A stretch of 5,528 bases of DNA from an uncultured Gemmatimonadota bacterium. GTDB taxonomy: Bacteria > Gemmatimonadota > Gemmatimonadetes > Gemmatimonadales > Gemmatimonadaceae. How positions within the stretch are numbered: the stretch's first letter is position 1; each line of letters opens with the position of its first letter. The translations under genes were made by a program, and so were the position numbers. The stretch spans positions 1-5,528 of the forward strand of contig CAITQY010000034.1 in NCBI GenBank assembly GCA_903894655.1, given 5' to 3'. The notes under the pieces were generated by a model, which worked only from the letters and a program-made list of their open reading frames with translations, was not told where the DNA came from and made no database searches. This document shows, in pieces, positions 5,321 to 5,528 of this stretch.

Positions 5321-5528
5321 CGCGACGACGGGAACGGGCGCGGTGCCGGCAGATCATCGGCGAAGCGCCACGGCGCGGCCCCGTCACGCGTGAGCTTCAC
5401 GTTGGCCAACCGCGCACGCACCATCGCGATCGGCATCGGGCCGCCCTGAAGCACGGCGTCATGGAATGCGCGGTCGGACATCTTCTTCGACATGACCAAT
5501 TCCTTGTACAGCGCACGCAGTTGCAGTC
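5317..5528 (-). CDS. C-terminal fragment of a probable DUF885-family protein (5' end beyond window)
   Basis: Only the last 69 residues are visible, in an open frame entering from the right edge and ending at TAG (5319-5317). It reads LQLRALYKELVMSKKMSDRA, then FHDAVLQGGPMPIAMVRARL, and ends with a proline- and arginine-containing tail (PWRFADDLPAPRPFPSSR). The LQLR helix followed by RAFHDAVL, a Gly-rich turn and (L/M)PI is how DUF885 proteins typically end; these are several-hundred-residue proteins related to metallocarboxypeptidases, often with a signal peptide. The active-site HExxH-type region would lie outside the window, so activity cannot be judged. The gene converges on the hydrolase and overlaps it by 4 bp. 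Family assignment is from the tail only and is moderate; that this is the real end of a coding frame is likely. Confidence 0.65.
   Translation of the reverse strand, partial: LQLRALYKELVMSKKMSDRAFHDAVLQGGPMPIAMVRARLANVKLTRDGAAPWRFADDLPAPRPFPSSR

Overview
The window is high-GC bacterial chromosomal DNA (roughly two thirds G+C by eye), densely packed with genes. I see no mobile element, CRISPR array, tRNA or rRNA. The gene mix (prolyl oligopeptidase, a DUF885-like protein, an rplS-rnhB pair) and the GTG starts would suit a Gemmatimonadota-like bacterium, but that is an inference from style, not from a diagnostic marker.

Layout: 1-1880 is a leftward operon, read from right to left as rplS (ribosomal protein L19), rnhB (ribonuclease HII) and an SDR-family reductase of the 2,4-dienoyl-CoA reductase type that runs off the left edge. 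The gaps are 39 nt and 4 nt. 1881-2216 is a 336-bp divergent intergenic region. On the leftward strand it holds a run of small hairpins, three with UUCG in the loop, ending in a stem that would cover part of the rplS Shine-Dalgarno sequence. It is a candidate L19 leader RNA. 2217-5320 is a rightward two-gene operon: a complete cytoplasmic prolyl oligopeptidase (S9A), overlapped by GTGA with a membrane-anchored alpha/beta-hydrolase-fold protein whose catalytic triad positions all appear to be substituted. 5317-5528 is the C-terminal end of a leftward gene, probably DUF885. It converges on the hydrolase so tightly that one CTAG tetranucleotide supplies both stop codons.

How the genes may work together: the leftward unit combines translation (L19), genome maintenance (removal of RNA from DNA) and probably fatty-acid metabolism, and looks like an ordinary housekeeping operon with an added metabolic gene. 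The rightward unit pairs a peptide-degrading enzyme with a probable pseudoenzyme at the membrane. The points most worth a second look are the triad-less hydrolase coupled to the peptidase and the structured rplS leader. Neither can be shown to be new without searches I cannot run.
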